A stretch of DNA of 64,000 bases from CAVVYA01 sp963752345. Its GTDB lineage: Bacteria > Pseudomonadota > Alphaproteobacteria > SMXQ01. The notes below the pieces were generated by a model. That model was not told where the DNA came from. It saw only the letters and a list, made by a program, of their open reading frames with translations, and made no database searches. The stretch's first letter is position 1. The number at the start of each line of letters is the position of its first letter. The stretch spans positions 682,001 to 746,000 of the forward strand of contig CAVVYA010000002.1 in the NCBI GenBank assembly GCA_963752345.1, in the 5' to 3' direction. A program made the translations under genes and the position numbers. This document shows positions 11,615 through 21,700 of this stretch, in pieces.

Positions 11615-12112
11615 AGACGGCGCAGCATGACGTAGGCGTCGACATAGCCCAGCCGCGGATGATCGAAGACTTCCGGCAGCCGTCCGACGATGCTTGAAGC
11701 CGCAGTGCTGCCATAGCCGCACCGCGCGTTCGTTGCTGCTGATCACCAGATTGAACTGCATGGCGCGGTAGCCGCGCGCCTTGGCTTCGGCCAGGGAATG
11801 GTGGCACATTGCGGTCGCCACGCCGCGTCCGGTCGCGTTCTCGGCGGTCATGTAGCCGCAGTTGGCCACATGGCTGCCGCCGCCCGCCTGGTTGGCGCGC
11901 AGGTAATAGGTGCCGAGGACCGCGCCGCCTTGTTCGGCGACAAACACCGCATGAGCCGGAGCCCGCCAGTAGGCGAGCGCGGCGTCGCGGCTCATGTCGC
12001 GCGGCAGAGGGTAGGTCTCTCCGGCGCGGATCACCGGCTCGAGGATGCGCCACAGCGCCGCTGCGTCGGCGTCGGTCGCGGGACGGATGACAAGGGTCTG
12101 CGGCTCGGTCAT
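11611..12112 (-). CDS. GNAT-family N-acetyltransferase (one frameshift near the 3' end)
   Basis: This is an acetyl-CoA-dependent acetyltransferase of unknown substrate. It begins MTEPQTLVIRPATDADAAAL; the acetyl-CoA loop lies around ENATGRGVATAM and the C-terminal strand at NLVISSNERAVRLWQHCGFK. After GFK the frame is broken by one extra C near 11691, beyond which the expected tail GRLPEVFDHPRLGYVDAYVM continues to the stop. It resembles the phosphinothricin/YhhY-type GNAT group. Confidence 0.82.
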
Positions 12113-12243
12113 CGACTTGGGGCTTTCACCGTCGCTATAGTGGCGCGTGTTGTTTCTGACATCGCGCGCGCATGTCGTTGTTACCATGTCGCGGCAGCGG
12201 GCAAGGGGAGCGGACATGGGGCGAGGACGCGGCGGGCGAGAAG

Positions 12244-13106
12244 GTGGCTTTCATCGGGCTGGGCGTCATGGGTTTCCCCATGGCCGGCCATCTGGCGCGC
12301 GCCGGCTATGACGTCACGGTCTACAACCGCACGGCCGCGCGGGCCGCGGAATGGGTCGCCAAATACGGCGGGCGCGCCGCGCCGCACGCCGGCCGCCGCC
12401 GCGCGCGACGCCGCCTTCGTCTTCACCTGCGTCGGCAATGACGACGACGTGCGCGCCGTGACCCTCGGGCCGGACGGCGCCTTCGCCGGCATGGCGTCGG
12501 GCGCCATCCTGGTCGACCACACCACCGCCTCGGCCGATCTCGCGCGCGAGCTGGAGCAGGAGGCCGACCGCCGCCGGCTCGGCTTCCTCGACGCCCCGGT
12601 GTCGGGCGGCCAGGCCGGCGCCGAGAACGGCCAGCTCACCATCATGGCCGGCGGCCGCGACGACCACTTCGCCGAGGCCGAGCCCGTGATGCGCGCCTAC
12701 GGCAAGGCGGTCACCCTGATGGGGCCGGCGGGCGCCGGCCAGCTCACCAAGATGGTCAATCAGATCTGCATCGCCGGACTGGTGCAGGGCTTGGCCGAGG
12801 GCGTCGCCTTCGCCTCAGCGCGCCGGGCTCGATCGCCAACCAGGTGATCGACGTCATTTCCAAGGGCGCGGCGCAGAGCTGGCAGATGGAGAACCGCGGC
12901 CGCACCATGGCCGAGGGCAAGTTCGATTTCGGCTTCGCCGTCAATTGGATGCGCAAGGATCTTGCGATCTGCCTGGAAGAGGCGCGGGGCAATGGCGCGC
13001 GCCTGCCGGTGACCGCCTGGTCGACCAGTTCTACGCCCAGGTCCAGGAGCGCGGCGGCGGCCGCTGGGACACATCCAGCCTGATTCATCTGCTGGCGAAC
13101 AAGTAA
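12244..13106 (+). CDS. 3-hydroxyisobutyrate-dehydrogenase-like NAD(P) oxidoreductase (three frameshifts)
   Basis: This is a beta-hydroxyacid dehydrogenase. The Rossmann motif FIGLGVMGFPMAGHL opens the protein. The substrate-binding signature DAPVSGGQAGAENGQLTIM and the catalytic-Lys segment GQLTKMVNQICIAG follow, and a helical C-terminal domain ends in SSLIHLLANK. Breaks are seen near 12391 (one extra C), 12814 (one C missing) and 13018 (one C missing); all are in GC-rich runs and all restore the family sequence when corrected. GTG at 12244 is chosen because nothing conserved lies upstream; the ribosome site is weak. Substrate could be 3-hydroxyisobutyrate, tartronate semialdehyde or succinic semialdehyde. 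Confidence 0.82.
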
Positions 13107-13455
13107 GCGCCTCCGTCGCGGTAACGGATGTTCTGCCGTGGGGCGCTCCTGTGAATCCGCGCTGATCTTGTTCGGGCATGTCGTGCACGCTGCCTACGGC
13201 GCGTCGGCGTGGCGAGCCGCGGATTGCCGTGCTTGAGCCGGCGCAGGCGGGGCCGCGCCGAACGCGCGTAACTGGGACTCGGATTCGATGCGCAGCCCTT
13301 GTTCGGTCTTCGGCGGGGTTGCGCATTGCATGCAGCGGGCGGTCGCTCATCGTTGGCCGGGCCGGCGCGCCCGCGCGAGCGTTGAACCCCACAGCCTTCC
13401 GCGCCGTTGTGCCTATGAAGACGCCACCCATCGTCAACAATGCATTGGAGCGATC
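13107..13455. other. Intergenic stretch without recognisable gene
   Basis: This 349-bp region is GC-rich with no conserved reading frame and no clear terminator. It contains the GGAG ribosome site (13447-13450) of the following gene. I see nothing else in it. Confidence 0.5.
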
Positions 13456-13722
13456 ATGGCCCGCAAAACCTCGAAGTCCGCGAGCAAGGATGTCAAAAGC
13501 GCGATGAGCCGGCGCAAGAAGGGCACGCTCAAGAGCGGCAAAGGCGGCAAGGGCGGAACTGTGAAAAGCCGGAAACAGGCGATTGCGATCGGTCTGTCCG
13601 AGGCACGCAAGAAAGGCAAGAAGGTGCCTGCGAAGAAGAAGTCGACTGCCAAGGGCGGCAATAAGACCGCGACCAGGAAGACGGCGGCGAAGAAGAGAAC
13701 CACCGCGAAGAAGTCGAAGTGA
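13456..13722 (+). CDS. Small lysine-rich basic protein, DUF6496 type
   Basis: The product has 88 residues and is extremely basic. The centre KKGTLKSGKGGKGGTVKSRK followed by QAIAIGLSEARKKGKKVP matches the small DUF6496 family; the C-terminal third is a low-complexity Lys/Ala/Thr tail resembling histone H1-like or nucleoid proteins. GGAG 5 bp before the ATG supports the start. The function is not established; nucleic-acid binding is an inference from charge. Confidence 0.8.
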   Translation: MARKTSKSASKDVKSAMSRRKKGTLKSGKGGKGGTVKSRKQAIAIGLSEARKKGKKVPAKKKSTAKGGNKTATRKTAAKKRTTAKKSK

Positions 13723-13790
13723 GAGCCGGGTCCGTCCTCGGCCCGGGCCACGAAGGGCCTGCCGGTGTTTTCGCGCCAAGCCCCGTGTGA

Positions 13791-14639
13791 TTAGTTGGCG
13801 GCGCGCTCTTCCGTCTTCACCTCGTCCCATAGCGCGTCCATCTCCTCCAGCGTGGACTCACCGGGCGTGCGGCCGCGATCGCGCAGCAGGTGCTCGACGC
13901 GGCGGAAGCGGCGTTCGAACTTGTCGTTGGCGTCGCGCAGGGTGGCTTCCGGATCGAGGTCGAGCTTGCGCGCCAGGTTGGCGCAGGCGAACAGCAGGTC
14001 GCCGAGCTCGTCGCTCAACCGCTCGGCCGACGCGCCTGCGACGATCTCGGTGCGCAGCTCGCCGATTTCCTCTTCGATCTTGTCGAGCACCTGGGCGGCT
14101 TCGGGCCAATCGAAGCGGTGGCGCGCGGCGCGCTTGGTGAGTTTCTCGGCGCGGGTCAGCGCGGGCAGGGCGCGCGCCACGCCGTCGAGAATGCTGGCGG
14201 GCTTTTCCACCGTGCCGGTGGCGGCGCGCTCGCGCGCCTTGGTGGCCTCCCACGCGGCGGTCTGCGCCGCGGCGGTCTCGATGGTGACATCGCCGAACAC
14301 ATGCGGATGGCGGCGCTCCATCTTGTCGGCTATGGCGTGGGCGATCGCGGCGAAATCGAAGTGGCCTTCCTCGCGCGCCATCTGGGCGTAGAACACCACC
14401 TGGAACAGCAGGTCGCCGAGTTCTTCCTTGAGTGCCGGCTTGTCGCCCGAGGCGATGGCGTCGGCCACCTCGTAGGCTTCTTCGATGGTGTAGGGCGCGA
14501 TGGTCGCGAAGCTCTGTTCGCGGTCCCACGGACAGCCCGTGGCGGGATCGCGCAGCCGCGCCATGACGCCGAGCAGCCGCTCGATCGCCGCGGCGGCGGC
14601 GGGTTGGGCCGGATCGGCGGTGTGGCGCGGTGTGGCCAT
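13791..14639 (-). CDS. mazG: Nucleoside triphosphate pyrophosphohydrolase MazG
   Basis: MazG hydrolyses (d)NTPs to NMP and PPi in the cytoplasm. There are two MazG domains: the first has PWDREQSFATIAPYTIEEAYE and the metal-binding LKEELGDLLFQVVFYAQ, the second has KIEEEIGELRTEI and LSDELGDLLFACANLAR. At 282 residues it is full length. The start at 14639 was selected over an upstream ATG because the extra 30 residues are shadow sequence. Its start overlaps the stop of the upstream exported protein by one base (TGATG), suggesting co-translation. Confidence 0.95.
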   Translation of the reverse strand: MATPRHTADPAQPAAAAAIERLLGVMARLRDPATGCPWDREQSFATIAPYTIEEAYEVADAIASGDKPALKEELGDLLFQVVFYAQMAREEGHFDFAAIAHAIADKMERRHPHVFGDVTIETAAAQTAAWEATKARERAATGTVEKPASILDGVARALPALTRAEKLTKRAARHRFDWPEAAQVLDKIEEEIGELRTEIVAGASAERLSDELGDLLFACANLARKLDLDPEATLRDANDKFERRFRRVEHLLRDRGRTPGESTLEEMDALWDEVKTEERAAN

Positions 14640-15019
14640 CAGCGGCCGGCCGGATAGGCTTGGCCGGTGCGCCGGTTGACGCAATAGGCCTGGTCGCCCG
14701 ACCCGACATGCTTGTCGCCGTATTGGCACAGGCTGAGGCCGCCACCGAGGCCGAGCGTGTCGCCGATGCCGGACAGGATGCCGCCGGTCGCATTCTCGCT
14801 CTTGGGAATATCCGCCTTATAGGCGGCGGCCGGGTCGTAACACAGTCCTTTGGCCTGATCGTGATTGTGCCCGGGCTTGCAAAGCTGGATCGCCTGGGCG
14901 GCGGCGGGCGCGGTTGCGACGGGCGAAACCAGGACCGCCGCGGCAATCAGCGCGAGCGCGGCGATCGCTAGGGAAGCACGACAGCAATGGCTGATGGCAG
15001 TCGGCAAACGTAGTGGCAT
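14639..15019 (-). CDS. Small exported protein of unknown function
   Basis: The product has 126 residues, with an N-terminal signal peptide (hydrophobic run ASLAIAALALIAAAVLV, cleavage likely after APAAAQA). The mature part contains four cysteines (LCKPGHNHD, LCYDP, LCQYGDK, YCVNRRTG), a pattern that suggests two disulfides. GGAGG precedes the ATG. The stop overlaps mazG. I do not recognise the family. Confidence 0.75.
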   Translation of the reverse strand: MPLRLPTAISHCCRASLAIAALALIAAAVLVSPVATAPAAAQAIQLCKPGHNHDQAKGLCYDPAAAYKADIPKSENATGGILSGIGDTLGLGGGLSLCQYGDKHVGSGDQAYCVNRRTGQAYPAGR

Positions 15020-15225
15020 GGCGAGACCTCCGGGTGACAGGCGGAAGAGGTGACGTGTAAGCCTGCAATTCATGGCCGGCAACCGCTTGGCCAGCCACAT
15101 CGTGAAATCGCATAATGTATATTATGGAAAATAAAATGGCGTTCCTTAGTCGTTTCCGTCAAGCCTCAGAATTAACGATAAAATTCGAAATATCTCAGAA
15201 ATTACATCGCCACTAGTCTAGCTAT

Positions 15226-16013
15226 CTAAAGCTCCAACACCATTCCGTCGTAGCCCGGCTCGATGCCCTTCGGCAGCGCCTGCTTCAGGCGCCGGTAATC
15301 GAGATCGGGCGTCATGTGGGTCAGCACCGTGCGTTTGGGTTTCACCCGCTCGACCCATTCCAGCACCCGAGCCAGATGCGCGTGGGTTGGAAACGGTTTG
15401 TCGCTCAGGCAGTCGACGATCCACAGATCGAGACCCGCCAGCGCATCGAACGCGGCGTCCGACAGCTCGACCACGTCGGTCGAATACGCCGCCGCGCCGA
15501 ACCGGAAGCCGACCGTCGTGCGTATAGCCGTGGCCTTGTTCGAACGGCAGAATCTCAATTCCGGCGGCCGTGAACCGCTCACCGGGCACGAACGGCCGTG
15601 CGTCGAGGCACGGCTTGTAGAACGCCGGCAGGCCGTTCGACGGTCGGCGGCGGATCGAACACATAGGAGAACCGCTTGCGTAGCGCCGCCAGGGTGTCGG
15701 CCGTGCCATAGGCCGGAATCACCGCGCTCTGGCGCCGGTTGAGCGCGCGCATATCGTCGATGCCATGGACATGGTCGGCATGAAAATGGGTATAGAGCAC
15801 CGCGCCGACACGCCCGACCTGGGCGTCGATCAGCTGCTCGCGCAGGTCGGGCGATGTATCGACCAGGATGGGGCCATCCCCCGTCCCGTCATCGACCAGG
15901 ATCGACACCCGGCGGCGCCGGTTGCGCGGCTCGGCCGGATCGCAGGCGCCCCAATCCGGACCGATGAGCGGCACGCCGCCGGCGGCGCCACAGCCCAGAA
16001 TGGTTATGCGCAT
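15226..16013 (-). CDS. MBL-fold metallohydrolase, PhnP/YcfH-neighbour type (two frameshifts)
   Basis: This is a metallo-beta-lactamase-fold hydrolase. It starts MRITILGCGAAGGVPLIG and has the metal signature THFHADHVHGIDD; later ligands lie in EQGHGYTH and VLTHMTPDLDYRR. Frame breaks are near 15640 and 15522. It overlaps the tatD stop by 10 bp, so it is the last gene of the tatD operon, a pairing conserved in alphaproteobacteria. The substrate is unknown; cyclic-phosphodiester cleavage as in PhnP is possible. Confidence 0.87.
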
Positions 16014-16840
16014 GCGCCTGTGGTGTCCGGCGCGACACCGGTCATGCCTGCCGGCGGCCGCGCCTTGCCGAACAGACGGAAGAAATTCGCCGTCGATGCC
16101 GCCGCGAGCTCCTGCGCCGTGATGCCACGCAGCCCGGCGACAGCCGCAGCCGTGTCGGCCACGAAGCCAGGCTCGTTGCGCTTGCCGCGATGGGGCACCG
16201 GCGCCAGATACGGCGCGTCGGTTTCCACCAGGATGCGGTCGAGCGGCACGGCCTTGGCGGTCTCCCGCACGTCGGTCGCGTTCTTGAAGGTCACGATGCC
16301 GGAGAACGAGATGTAGAAGCCGATGTCGAGCGCCGCTTCCGCCAGGGCGCGCGTCGAGCTGAAGCAATGCAGCAGGCCGCTGAACGCGCCCTGGGCATAT
16401 TCCTCGCGCAGGATCGCGGCCATGTCGGCGTCGGCCTCGCGCGCATGCACGATCAGCGGCAGCCCGGTCTGCCGCGCCGCCGCGATGTGGGCGCGAAAGC
16501 TGCGGATCTGGATATCGCGCGGCGCGTGCTCGTAGTGATAGTCCAGCCCGGTCTCGCCGATGCCGATGACCTTGGGATGGCCGGTCAGTTCGACCAGCCG
16601 CGCGCTATCCGCCTTGGCCCCGCCGCCGTCCTCGTTCGCCGCCTCGTGCGGATGAATGCCGACCGAGCAGTAAATGTCGGCGTCGCTTTCGGCGACGCCA
16701 CGCACCGTGGGAAAGCTGCTCAGCTTGGTGGAGATGGTCAGCATGGTGCCGACGCCCTGCATGCGGGCGCGCCGGATCACCTGGTCGCGATCCTCGGCAT
16801 AATCGGGAAAATCGAGATGGCAATGGCTATCGACGAGCAT
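16004..16840 (-). CDS. tatD: TatD-family metal-dependent DNase
   Basis: This is a TIM-barrel metallohydrolase with 3'-5' exonuclease activity in characterised members. It starts MLVDSHCHLDFPDY with the HxH metal pair at residues 6 and 8. It also has the metal Glu in IGETGLDYHY, HAREADADM, LLHCFSSTRALAE and the closing Asp in LVETDAPYLAPVPHRGKRNE. 278 residues. Usually this gene follows metG directly; here 12 kb of other DNA separates them, and a decayed copy of its 5' end lies at 18064-18190. Confidence 0.94.
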   Translation of the reverse strand: MLVDSHCHLDFPDYAEDRDQVIRRARMQGVGTMLTISTKLSSFPTVRGVAESDADIYCSVGIHPHEAANEDGGGAKADSARLVELTGHPKVIGIGETGLDYHYEHAPRDIQIRSFRAHIAAARQTGLPLIVHAREADADMAAILREEYAQGAFSGLLHCFSSTRALAEAALDIGFYISFSGIVTFKNATDVRETAKAVPLDRILVETDAPYLAPVPHRGKRNEPGFVADTAAAVAGLRGITAQELAAASTANFFRLFGKARPPAGMTGVAPDTTGACA

Positions 16841-16945
16841 GACCCTGGATATACGTGCGTTCAGGCCGTGGGACAAGGCGGGAGGTCTGCTTCGACACGA
16901 GCCAGGTCGGTATCCTTTTCAATTGGTCACCTTCGGCCCCTTTTT

Positions 16946-17029
16946 GGTCACCCTCGGGCTTGACCCGAGGGCCCATACCTGAGGCCATTGGAATGGATCC
17001 TTGGGTCACAGCCCGAGGACGACGAGTGG
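16946..17029. repeat. Dispersed palindromic intergenic repeat, copy 2
   Basis: This is the same layout as the element at 10629-10720. The palindrome CCCTCGGGCTTGACCCGAGGG is separated by a spacer from a second arm pair around GGGTCACAGCCCGAGGACG. It lies between the tatD start and the substrate-binding protein gene, at the edge of the accessory block. Confidence 0.75.
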
Positions 17030-17074
17030 CCGATGCTGGATGACGGCCCCCTCGCCGTCACGGCGTTGAGCCCG

Positions 17075-18032
17075 TCAGGCCTTCAGCGTCTGCGGCGCGA
17101 ACAGGTGTTCGATGCGCGGCTTCTGGTCGAGGATGCCCTGCTGGACCTGGTATTCCATCAGGGTCTCGACCGAGCGGCGGGCGCAGCCCCGGTTCAGGCT
17201 ATATTGGAAGTCCTCGCCCATGACCTCGCGCTCCCAGGCGGCTTCGCTGCGCTGCTTGCCGGTGCGATAGCGGTCGGCCAGAGCGTTCGCCTCGGTCATC
17301 GCGCTCAACATGCGCTCCACCACCCAGGGATTGGCGTCGGTGACGGCGGTGCTCAACGCGAACAGGTGATTGGTGGTGTAGGCGCCGGTGCGCCGGAAGA
17401 ATTTGCGCTCCGCCGCGCGATAGACATCGTCGTCCATGAGATAGCGGATCTTCGGCGTGCTGTAGGGCTCGAGCGCGGCGTCGATCTCGCCGCGCTCCAC
17501 CATCTCCATGGCGTGCTCGCGGGTGCGCGGCTGCGGTATGAAGGAGACCCTCACGTCGGCCGGCGGCGGGCGCCGGCTTTCCTCGGCGATATCGGGCTCG
17601 GCGACGCGCCAGTCGATCTCGCTCGGCTTCACGCCGAATTCGTTCTCGATAATGCCGCGCAGCCACACCGGCGTGGTCGCGTTGTAGCGGTGCACCGTCA
17701 CCGTCTTGCCGGCCAGCTCGGACGGATTGCGCAGCGCCGAGTCCAGCCGGCAATACATGCAGCGCAGACGAAACCGGCGCGACAGGAAGACCGGCAGCGC
17801 GATCAGCGGCACGCCGCGCAGATGCGCCAGGATGTAGGATGAGATCGACAGTTCGCCGCCGTCGATCTTGCCGGCGATGATAGTCGCGATGGCGCGCGCC
17901 GACATTGTCGTATCCGTCACCGAACTCGGTGCGCAGCGTCAGATCGATCCCCGCCGCCCGCACCGTCCCGTCGAACAGAGCCTCCGTATAGGGCGAGCGG
18001 GTCAGGCCGATGGTCAGGGGTAAATCGCTCAT
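17075..18032 (-). CDS. 4,5-dihydroxyphthalate-decarboxylase-like / periplasmic-binding-fold protein (one frameshift)
   Basis: This protein of about 318 residues has the type-2 periplasmic-binding fold and resembles 4,5-dihydroxyphthalate decarboxylase and related ABC substrate-binding proteins. It opens MSDLPLTIGLTRSPYTEALFD with DGTVRAAGIDLTLRTEF. After a break near 17905 it continues GGELSISSYILAHLRG, LAGKTVTVHRYNATTPVWLR and RGIIENEFGV. No signal peptide is visible, which favours an enzyme-like cytoplasmic role over transport, but this is uncertain. No other phthalate-pathway gene lies next to it. It is flanked by direct copies of tatD 5' sequence. Confidence 0.75.
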
Positions 18033-18063
18033 TCGCCGTGATCTCCTCGAGGCTGGTCGAAGT

Positions 18064-18190
18064 GCTCAGCATGGTGCCGACGCCCGCATGCGGGCGCGCC
18101 GGATCACCCGGTGGCGGTCCCTTGGTATAATCGGGAATGTCGGGATGGCAGTGGCTACGACGAACATAGCCTCTGGATATACGGGCCTTC
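18064..18190 (-). pseudogene. Decayed duplicate of the tatD 5' end
   Basis: Translated on the minus strand this stretch reads RRSHCHPDIPDY and GVGTMLSTST, matching the tatD product's VDSHCHLDFPDY and GVGTMLTIST. The nucleotide similarity covers about 125 bp, including the leader around the tatD start, at roughly 80% by eye, with small indels and no start codon. It is in the same orientation as tatD, so the 1.3-kb segment with the binding-protein gene is bounded by direct repeats. Confidence 0.85.
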
Positions 18191-18275
18191 GGCGGATCCG
18201 ACAATGGGCTTGGGCGAGACCCCTGGGGCCGTCGGAGACCCTGCCGACAGAGCCGTTCCCGCCCCTGCCCGCCGA

Positions 18276-18680
18276 TCAGAGCCGCTGCCTGCCGTGGCTC
18301 TGCTCACTCCGACCATCGGCGATGAGTCGGGCGACGGCCTTCTGCAATTGACGGGGCATGATCGGCTTGGTCAGGCGCGGTACCGCGTCGAACTTCCGGC
18401 TGATGATGTCCGGCGAATACCCGGTCACGAACAGCAGCGGGACCCGGCGGCCGATCAATTGACGGGCCAGCGGATAGACGGCATCGCCCGACAGGTTCAC
18501 GTCGAGCACCGCGGCGTCCAAAGCTTCGCGCTCCACCGCCGCCGCGGCCTCCTCGATGGTGGGATACGGGCCGACAACATCGCAGCCCATGTCCTGCAGC
18601 GATTCGCGCACATCGCTGGCGATGAAATAGTCGTCTTCGACCACGAGTACGCGGGGTTGCGGGCTTTTCTCGTCAGCCAT
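18276..18680 (-). CDS. Single-domain response regulator (receiver only)
   Basis: This 134-residue CheY-like receiver has no output domain. RVLVVEDDYFIASDV gives the acidic pocket, AVLDVNLSGD the phospho-acceptor Asp, LLFVTGYSPD the Thr, and VPRLTKPIMP the Lys. It lies 44 bp downstream of the large CheB-CheR-HWE kinase on the same strand and is probably its partner. It is paralogous to the receiver at 23444-23848. Confidence 0.9.
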   Translation of the reverse strand: MADEKSPQPRVLVVEDDYFIASDVRESLQDMGCDVVGPYPTIEEAAAAVEREALDAAVLDVNLSGDAVYPLARQLIGRRVPLLFVTGYSPDIISRKFDAVPRLTKPIMPRQLQKAVARLIADGRSEQSHGRQRL

Positions 18681-18724
18681 GGCCGTTCCTCGTACGCCGG
18701 CAACGCGCGGATCGGGCGGCTATT

Positions 18725-21700
18725 CTATTCTGGCTCTTTCGTCTCGAACAGCTGGAGATTGCCGCGCGCGGCGAAATCCAATCGGAAGTGCAGCCCATCC
18801 GGCGTGAAGTCCATCCGGGTCTTGCCGCGCAACTGATAAGGAATGGCTTTTTCGATCAGTTCCAGACCGAATCCGCGGCGCTTCGGCTTAGTAACTGCCG
18901 GGCCCCCATGTTCGATCCATTCCAAATGGATGTGACCGTCATTTAATTGCCAGCTCACCTCGACCTGGCCGCCAGGCTGGGCCAACGCGCCATGCTTGGC
19001 GGCATTGGTGGTCAGTTCGTGGAACGCGAGAGCGAGGTTTTGCGCGGCCTTGGCGGTCAGCGGCACTTCGGGACCGTGCACCCTGTAATTCTGGCTGCGG
19101 GCACCCTGGGCGGCCAATTCCCGTTCGACCAGCTCGGCGATGCTGACCTTCTCCAGCTTGGCGCGGGTCAGCAGTTCCTGGGTGCCCGCCAACGCCATCA
19201 GGCGGCCTTGGAATGAACCCCAGAACTCCTCCAGGCTGGTCGCGCGCTGGTGGGTCATGCGGGCGATCGCCTGAATCGAAGCCAGGATGTTCTTGACGCG
19301 ATGCTGAAGCTCGGCGAGCAGGATCTCCTGCCGCCGCTCATTGTCGCGCTGCTCGGTGACGTCGTCGACGACCAGCAGGATCAGCCGGCCCGCTTCGAGC
19401 GAACGAACATTGATCGACAGGCATCGTTTGCCGAGATCGCGAAATTGCTGCTCGACGGCGATCCGATGCATCAGGCTTTCCAGCGGCAGATCGGTGGAGA
19501 GAACGCCGCGGAGCTCCGGAATGTCCCATTCGCCGCGTCCGAGATCGAACAGCCTGTGCCCTTCGACTTCCGGGCGCTGCAGCTTGAAGGTTTCGTAGAA
19601 CGACCGGTTGGCGGACCGCACGGTCAAATCGGGTTCGAGCACGACCAGGGATTCCTGCAGCGTGTCGATGATCCGTTCGGCAAAGTCGCGCGACTGCCGG
19701 ATCTCTTCTTCCCAGGTCTTGCGTTCGGTGATGTCGATAAAGGTGACGACGACACCGTCGATCCGGTTGTCTTCGGTGCGGTATGGCATGATTTGGCGCA
19801 TATACCAGCGGCTCTCGTCGCTGCGCACTTCCGTCTGGTGCGGGATCAAGGTGCGCAGCACGCGCTCGGCTTCCATGAGGAAGGCGCCGTCATCGAATTT
19901 CTGGGCGAAATGGCTGACCGGCCGGCCGACGTCCGTCGGCAGGATATCGAATAGACCGCGCATCGCCGGACTGAACCAGCGGATGGCGAAGCGGGTATCG
20001 AGGAACAGCGTGGCGATGTCGGAGCTGTTGAGCAGGTTGTTGAGGTTGTTGGTCCGGTCCTCCAGCTCTTCGACCTTGGTCTGAAGCTGGGAGTTGACCG
20101 TGTTGAGCTCCTCGTTGAGCGACTGCAATTCTTCTTTCGAGGTCTCGAGCTCTTCGTTGGTCGACTGGAGCTCCTCGTTCATCGAGGTGATTTCCTCGTT
20201 CGAGGCCTTCATCTCCTCGTTGGCGCTCTCGAGCTGTTCGATCGTGCTGCGCAGTTCCTCGCGCACCGAGCGAAGCTCCTCCTCGAGGTCGCGCTCGGTG
20301 ATGAGAATTTCCGGCACAGGTTCGCCCGCATTCTGATTGGCCGGTGAGATACGGCCTGGCAAATCGGAAAAGCTCACCAGCATGCGCGGTGCGCGCTCGG
20401 GGTCGGGCTCGGCCGGCAGGATGGATACCTCGACCGGGATATAGCCGGTCTGCCGGCGCACCCGCGCGACGACGCGGCTTCTGCGGCCGCTCTGCAAAAC
20501 CTCGTGAATGCCGGCGCGCAGCTTTGTCCGCAGGCCTTCACGCACCAGAACCAAAAGATCGCTGCTCGGCTCGCCGACTGGCTGCTTGAGGTATGGCTCC
20601 GTGTCGCCGTGGAAATAGAGGATGCGCGCATGTTCGTCGATCAAGACCGATGGCGGCGCGAATTCGTCCACCAGCAGGCGCTGTGCCTGGTCGAGCGCTT
20701 TCTGGCGCAGGCGGACCGGGACGGTTTCCTCCTGCCGCTCGACATCGAGGCGCCGGGGCGAGACCCCAGATACCGGGAAACTCAACAGATCGTGGCGGGT
20801 CGGTCCGACCCGGCGGAAAATCCGCCACTTCTTCGAGACGGTGCGAAACAGGGTGTCATTGCCGCTCACCGTCTCGGCGTTGCCGAGGAAAAGATAGCCG
20901 CCTTCGCGCAGGGCGAAATGCAAGAGCGCAATGACGCGCTTCTGGAGCGGTGCCTCCAGATAGATCAGCAGGTTGCGGCAGGTCACCAGGTCGAGCCGCG
21001 AGAACGGCGGGTCGGCGACGAGATCCTGCGGCGCGAAAATGACGATGTCGCGCAAGAACTTTTTGATGCGGTAGGTATCGTCGTGCTGGTCGAAGAAGCG
21101 TTGCAGGCGCTCGGGAGACAGACCGGCGACGGCACTCGCCGGATACGCCCCGCTCCGGGCCTTCGACAGGGCGTTGACGTCGGCGTCTGTCGCGAAGATT
21201 TTGATATCGAGATGCGTCTGCGCCTCCTGGCAGCATTCGAAGATCAGCATGGCGATGGTATAAGCCTCCTCGCCCGTCGCGCAGGCGGGGACCCAGACCC
21301 GGATCGGCGTATCGGAATCGCGCCTCTGCACGAGCGGGCGGACGACGCGGTCCGCCAGTTCATCCCAGCCGGGCGCGTCGCGAAAGAAGCCGGTGACGCT
21401 GATCAGAAGGTCACCGCGGAGCGCCCTGACCTCCTCCGGCTCGCCGCGCAGGATCTGCACATAGTCCTCGATGCGATCGACGTGACGCAGCCCCATGCGA
21501 CGAAACACCCGCCGCATCAGAGTCTTTTTCTTGTAGCCGCGAAAATCGTGGTTCGCTCGGGTCTTGAGCAGCGCCAGAACCGGCGTCAGCTCCGAATCGG
21601 AGGGCCCCTCGCCGACATTGGCGATCTGCTCGAACTTCAGATAGGGATGCTGGATGTAGTCGAGCAGCGCTTGCGGCATGTCGGCCGGCGCGAGAACCAC

